Positions 60,749 through 64,000 of a stretch of DNA of 64,000 nucleotides are shown piece by piece; within the stretch, counting starts at the first letter, position 1, and every line of letters begins with the position of its first letter. The stretch lies in the NCBI RefSeq assembly GCF_014337215.1, contig NZ_CP060635.1, forward strand, positions 1,191,501 through 1,255,500. The letters are read 5' to 3'. The notes beneath the pieces are model-generated. The model saw nothing but the letters and a program-made list of their open reading frames with translations. It was not told the DNA's origin and searched no databases. Origin of the DNA: Wansuia hejianensis. Its GTDB lineage: Bacteria > Bacillota > Clostridia > Lachnospirales > Lachnospiraceae. The position numbers and the translations under genes are program-made.

Positions 60749-61477
60749 TTAATGAACCAGTGACAGAGCGTCCTCGTCGGCCACAACCGTCACATCACTG
60801 TGAAGCTGTAAAATTGATGCCTGGACCTGCGGCGTAACCGGCCCGAAGAAGGAATTCTTCACAGCCTCCGCCTTGTCCTTTCCGCTCACGACCAGCAGCA
60901 CCTTTTTCGCCTGCATGATCGTCTTGATTCCCATGGTGTACGCCTGCTTCGGCACCTCATCAATGGAATCAAAAAACCTTTTGTTCGCCTCAATCGTCTG
61001 CGCGGTCAGATCCACGCAGTGAGTCTCCGTCTCGAAGGAGGGGCCCGGCTCGTTGAAACCGATATGACCGTTATGGCCCAGTCCCAGAAGCTGAAGGTCG
61101 ATTCCTCCCACCTGCGCAATAATCCGGTTATAATCACCGCAGGCCTTCTCACTGTCAGGCTCCATCCCGTCAGGCAAATAGGTCCTGTTCAGATCAATAT
61201 TCACATGACGGAACAGATTCTCATGCATGAAATAATAATAGCTCTGCTCATTATCCCTGGGAAGTCCCTTATATTCATCCAGATTCACGGTCGTCACCTC
61301 CGAAAAATCCAGATCCCCCTTCTGGTACCATTCAATCAGCTGCTGATAGGCCCCTATGGGTGTGGAACCCGTCGCCAGGCCCAGCACACAATCTGGTTTG
61401 ATCAGCACCTGCGCTGAGATGATATTGGCTGCTTTTCTGCTCATATCCTTATAGTCTTTGGCGCGAATAATTCTCAT
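60749..61477 (-). CDS. nagB: Glucosamine-6-phosphate deaminase
   Basis: 242 residues, standard size. Converts glucosamine-6-P to fructose-6-P and ammonia. Motifs: VLGLATGSTPIGAYQQLIE, VNLDEYKGL, LLGLGHNGHIGFNEPGPSF, and AYTMGIKTIMQAKKVLLVVSGKDKA. AGGAGG ahead of the ATG. With nagA it channels GlcNAc-6-P to glycolysis. Confidence 0.95.
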   Translation of the reverse strand: MRIIRAKDYKDMSRKAANIISAQVLIKPDCVLGLATGSTPIGAYQQLIEWYQKGDLDFSEVTTVNLDEYKGLPRDNEQSYYYFMHENLFRHVNIDLNRTYLPDGMEPDSEKACGDYNRIIAQVGGIDLQLLGLGHNGHIGFNEPGPSFETETHCVDLTAQTIEANKRFFDSIDEVPKQAYTMGIKTIMQAKKVLLVVSGKDKAEAVKNSFFGPVTPQVQASILQLHSDVTVVADEDALSLVH

Positions 61478-61489
61478 AAATCCATCCTC

Positions 61490-62359
61490 CTAAATTGTTA
61501 TGGTGTAGGACGCTCGGAATACAGCTCCCGCCTCCAGGCTCTGCCCCCATTCACGCTGGTCAAATGTGCCCTCAAAATCCACACGGTCACATCTGCCGTA
61601 CCAAGGTTCAATGCATACCACCGGTCCCTCGCTGCCCTGAGGTGACCAGATCCCCACCACAGGAGCATCCGTATTAACAGTCACGTACGGCTTCTGCTCT
61701 CCGTCTATCAGGGAAATCTGGTGTACCTGCCCATTCTCCATCACGAGGGCATCGGGATAAAACAGCGTATCCGTAATCGCAAGCTCTCCCTGATCCAGCA
61801 CATGTTCTGTAAAGCTGTTCTCTGCCAGGGCGTCCGGGCTGATATTACGGCAGACAAGCTGATCCTGGCAGTCAAACCGAAGCCTGCAGTCTGTTTTCGA
61901 GCCTCTGCCCTCCGGAGGGCAGAGGAACCCTGGATGCCCTCCGATGGAAAAATACATTTTTTCCTGCCCGGTGTTCTCCACCGTCCATTCTACCCGAACA
62001 GTCCTCTCCTTCAGATAATATCCGATCTGGAGCCGAAAGTCAAACGGATACACGCTTCTGGTATCTTCATCTGATTCCAGCGTAAAACAGATACCGTCCA
62101 TACCTTTTTTCTCTGCCGCAAATTCCCGGTCCCGTGCGAATCCATGCTGGGACATGGAGTAGACAGCTCCCTGGTAGACAGTCTGGCCTCCCCGGAAACT
62201 GCCGACTATGGGAAACAAAATTGGGGAAACCTCTCCCCAGAATTCAGGATCTCCACTCCACATATATTCCATACCACTGCCCGCATCTCTCAGGGAACGC
62301 AATTCTGCCCCATGCGCTTCTACCCCGATGGCAATCTTCCCATTTGTCAGACTGTGCAT
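61490..62359 (-). CDS. Aldose 1-epimerase-family protein
   Basis: 289 residues, galactose-mutarotase fold. LRSLRDAGSGMEYMWSGDPEFWGEVSPILFPIVG, YSMSQHGFARDREF, SIGGHPGFLCP and VVCIEPWYGRCD, with the two His of YSMSQHGFARD and IGGHPGF and the Glu of CIEPW. Resembles the YihR/LacX subfamily. It presumably interconverts anomers of a sugar used by this operon. AGGAGG ahead of the ATG. Confidence 0.88.
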   Translation of the reverse strand: MHSLTNGKIAIGVEAHGAELRSLRDAGSGMEYMWSGDPEFWGEVSPILFPIVGSFRGGQTVYQGAVYSMSQHGFARDREFAAEKKGMDGICFTLESDEDTRSVYPFDFRLQIGYYLKERTVRVEWTVENTGQEKMYFSIGGHPGFLCPPEGRGSKTDCRLRFDCQDQLVCRNISPDALAENSFTEHVLDQGELAITDTLFYPDALVMENGQVHQISLIDGEQKPYVTVNTDAPVVGIWSPQGSEGPVVCIEPWYGRCDRVDFEGTFDQREWGQSLEAGAVFRASYTITI

Positions 62360-62456
62360 GACACACTACCTCCTCTTCATTGAATGATTCCTTAAATGGC
62401 TATTCCCAGGCATAACAATGCCCGGGAACAGTAAATTCAAGTACGCCATCGCCAGC

Positions 62457-63803
62457 TTACTTTATAGATTCATATTCAGTTTTCAACAGGCCGATACCGG
62501 CTTCGGCCAGCGTTTCAGCCACTCCTGCCCTGAACTTGGAGCTTCTGGCTTCATAACCGCCTTCCTCATATGCTTCCTTCATGGGATAATAGCCCTCAGC
62601 CCCATTGGTGAGGCAGCAAGGTATCGTCATCTCAAAAGGAGAACCCTTTTTCAGCAGACGTCCCACTTCGGTGAAGGGCTCACCTGCAACGCCCAGGAAT
62701 GCCACGGAACCAAATCCCACACTGGATACATACACCTGGAAATTCTCCGGGCCATGCTCCAGATTCATCATTCTCTGAGCCTCTGCCACAACGGTAGTCA
62801 GCTCCATGCCTTCATAGGGCAGCTCCGCGTCTCTTCCTTCCGTATGAAGCTTCATGATTCTGGCCGCTTCCGGGATCTGAGACGGGTCCGGACGGTTGGA
62901 TGGGATATCCACGATCTCCTGCTTAAAGAATACCTTGCCACCAGGGACATCCTTGGTCTTGCCGTACACCTGCAGCACGCCGCCGGCAATGGCGCGGCCC
63001 ATCCACTGGGCGTGAGCGTAACCGCGCGCCACATCGTCAAAGCTGTCTGTCTCCAATCCCTTCAGATCGCCCTCTTTCGCGTTGACGTTCACATGATTCA
63101 GGTCACCCTGTGCTCCATTAAAATAAACTGCTTTCACATGGGGAATTGCCCGTTCCAGCGTTTCCCTGACAAATCTCGGATAATCCGCGGAAATTTTGCA
63201 GCCTCCGATCGTGTCCGGATGCACCTGGAAATTAACCAACAGGATATCGCTGGCATGTTCTCTCGAAAGCTGTACCAGCTGCAGAGATTCATCGGGTGTG
63301 CCGATGGACTCCGCGATGTCGGGATTACCGACGCCGGGATTCGTACGGATTGCGCCGTCCTTCATGCGGAACCTTCTCTCAAAGGAAACTCCCGGAACCG
63401 CCCCCCGTCCGATACTCACAGTGACAGGTTTCAGATCCTGAACTGCCAGGCGGGCCGCATCTGACAGCTTCCTGCCCAGCATATCAAGATATCCGGGATC
63501 ACCCTTCTTATCCGTCGCCGGACCCGTGTGGGTATGGGTGCAGTGGACGTATACGGCTTCATAATCGATGCCGTTCTCCTCCGCCACCTTATGGCGGAAC
63601 TTATCCATGTCCACCTGATATACCTCACAGATATCGATGCTCAGCAGCACAGCGGTCTTCTCGCCGTCGCTGACAGCCACACAGTTTGCTTCCAGCGGAT
63701 CCAGAATCCCGTCGGCAAACCGATCATTGTAATAACCATCTACAAAAACCCCCAGAGGAGGTGTAATATCCAGCCGTGAAAATCCAGCTTTTAACTTCTC
63801 CAT
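62457..63803 (-). CDS. Neutral/alkaline-ceramidase-like protein (N-terminal domain family)
   Basis: 448 residues, no signal peptide. DITPPLGVFVDGYYND at the N-terminus, VHCTHTHTGPAT with the zinc-type His cluster, NFQVHPDTIGGCKISADYP, and FNGAQGDLNHV, as in the ceramidase N-domain family. The eukaryotic enzyme cuts ceramide, but cytosolic bacterial members in sugar operons probably have another substrate, perhaps an N-acyl sugar. Placed between a PfkB kinase and the epimerase-nagBA genes. Confidence 0.85.
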   Translation of the reverse strand: MEKLKAGFSRLDITPPLGVFVDGYYNDRFADGILDPLEANCVAVSDGEKTAVLLSIDICEVYQVDMDKFRHKVAEENGIDYEAVYVHCTHTHTGPATDKKGDPGYLDMLGRKLSDAARLAVQDLKPVTVSIGRGAVPGVSFERRFRMKDGAIRTNPGVGNPDIAESIGTPDESLQLVQLSREHASDILLVNFQVHPDTIGGCKISADYPRFVRETLERAIPHVKAVYFNGAQGDLNHVNVNAKEGDLKGLETDSFDDVARGYAHAQWMGRAIAGGVLQVYGKTKDVPGGKVFFKQEIVDIPSNRPDPSQIPEAARIMKLHTEGRDAELPYEGMELTTVVAEAQRMMNLEHGPENFQVYVSSVGFGSVAFLGVAGEPFTEVGRLLKKGSPFEMTIPCCLTNGAEGYYPMKEAYEEGGYEARSSKFRAGVAETLAEAGIGLLKTEYESIK

Positions 63804-63873
63804 TGTCTATGATCCTCCCGTTCTTCACATATTAAACGGACAGGCCTGATGAATCAGGCGTATACACGGCTGT

Positions 63874-64000
63874 TCAGGCTTTCTCCCAGCCAGCCGCGAT
63901 CTTAGCACGCAGTTCATCAAAACTTTTCAGCCCGCTCAGCGCATCATATGCCGCCACGCAGGACGCTCCTGTGCCTGCGGCCAAATGCAGAGACTCCTCC
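63874..64000 (-). CDS. PfkB-family carbohydrate kinase, C-terminal end (partial)
   Basis: The last 41 codons: LHLAAGTGASCVAAYDALSG then LKSFDELRAKIAAGWEKA and TGA, the usual end of PfkB/ribokinase-family sugar kinases. The catalytic part lies beyond the window edge. First gene of the minus-strand amino-sugar unit as seen here. Confidence 0.7.
   Translation of the reverse strand, partial: EESLHLAAGTGASCVAAYDALSGLKSFDELRAKIAAGWEKA

Noticed and set aside
62402..62427. Hairpin TTCCCAGGCA/TGCCCGGGAA after the ceramidase-like gene
   Set aside because: No T-tract and within an apparent operon; function unclear, could be an mRNA processing stem.
1..64000. CRISPR arrays, prophage structural genes, rRNA genes
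   Set aside because: No regularly spaced repeats, no phage head or tail genes and no rRNA sequence were seen.

Overview
The window looks like chromosomal DNA of a spore-forming, anaerobic member of the Clostridia, most likely Lachnospiraceae. The reasons are an anaerobic ribonucleotide reductase activase, a polyferredoxin, a SpoIID-like sporulation protein, YesM/YesN-type two-component genes beside an Opp transporter, split ThrE-type exporter genes, ThiT under a TPP riboswitch, and strong AGGAGG ribosome binding sites throughout. This is an inference from gene content, not a database match. Most genes lie on the minus strand.

Layout. 1-3.3 kb: a surface module (thioester/SpaA/VaFE adhesin, SipW-type signal peptidase, TasA/CalY-like fibre protein). 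4.1-5.3 kb: a complete dxr away from its usual place. 5.6-14.2 kb: an accessory island bounded by two near-identical copies of the 3' end of a SpoIID-like gene. It holds four zinc-ribbon/lipoprotein genes, a Hin-like serine recombinase, decayed conjugative-element genes and broken transposases. 14.3-18.6 kb: the core pyrH-frr-uppS-cdsA-rseP cluster; between cdsA and rseP lies only a 41-codon relic of the original dxr. 18.7-28.1 kb: a GNAT enzyme, lysC, a DapL-like aminotransferase, a DUF5662 protein, a GlgX-like protein lacking its catalytic residues, xth, an Orn/Lys/Arg decarboxylase-family protein and ilvE. 28.3-34.9 kb: a DUF1292 protein, a YitT-family membrane protein, dut, nrdG, pnp, rpsO and a MATE transporter. 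35.1-46.3 kb: an alpha-L-rhamnosidase behind an oppABCDF-type transporter, divergent from a YesM/YesN pair. 46.3-51.9 kb: a YdcF protein, TPP riboswitch-thiT, tRNA-Val(GAC), a 45-residue membrane protein coupled to a GT51 transglycosylase, and a MerR-ABC operon. 52-54.7 kb: a ferredoxin and a cobalamin riboswitch controlling an in-frame chimera. 54.8-59.5 kb: a YheO-like regulator, ThrE halves, RidA, and a BlaI/BlaR1-like operon led by a 37-residue membrane protein. 59.6-64 kb: nagA-nagB-epimerase-ceramidase-like-PfkB kinase.

The strongest unusual signal is at 10.3-11.1 kb. A Hin-like invertase gene lies next to two 26-bp sites built 12-2-12, in inverted orientation (cores CT and AG), about 145 bp apart. 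They enclose a good sigma-A promoter that now points away from the zinc-ribbon operon. Inversion would turn it toward that operon, so this reads as a phase-variation switch. Two further events stand out. The original dxr has been replaced by a divergent copy elsewhere. A deletion appears to have joined the front of a cobalamin-riboswitch-controlled surface protein to the tail of an ABC ATPase.
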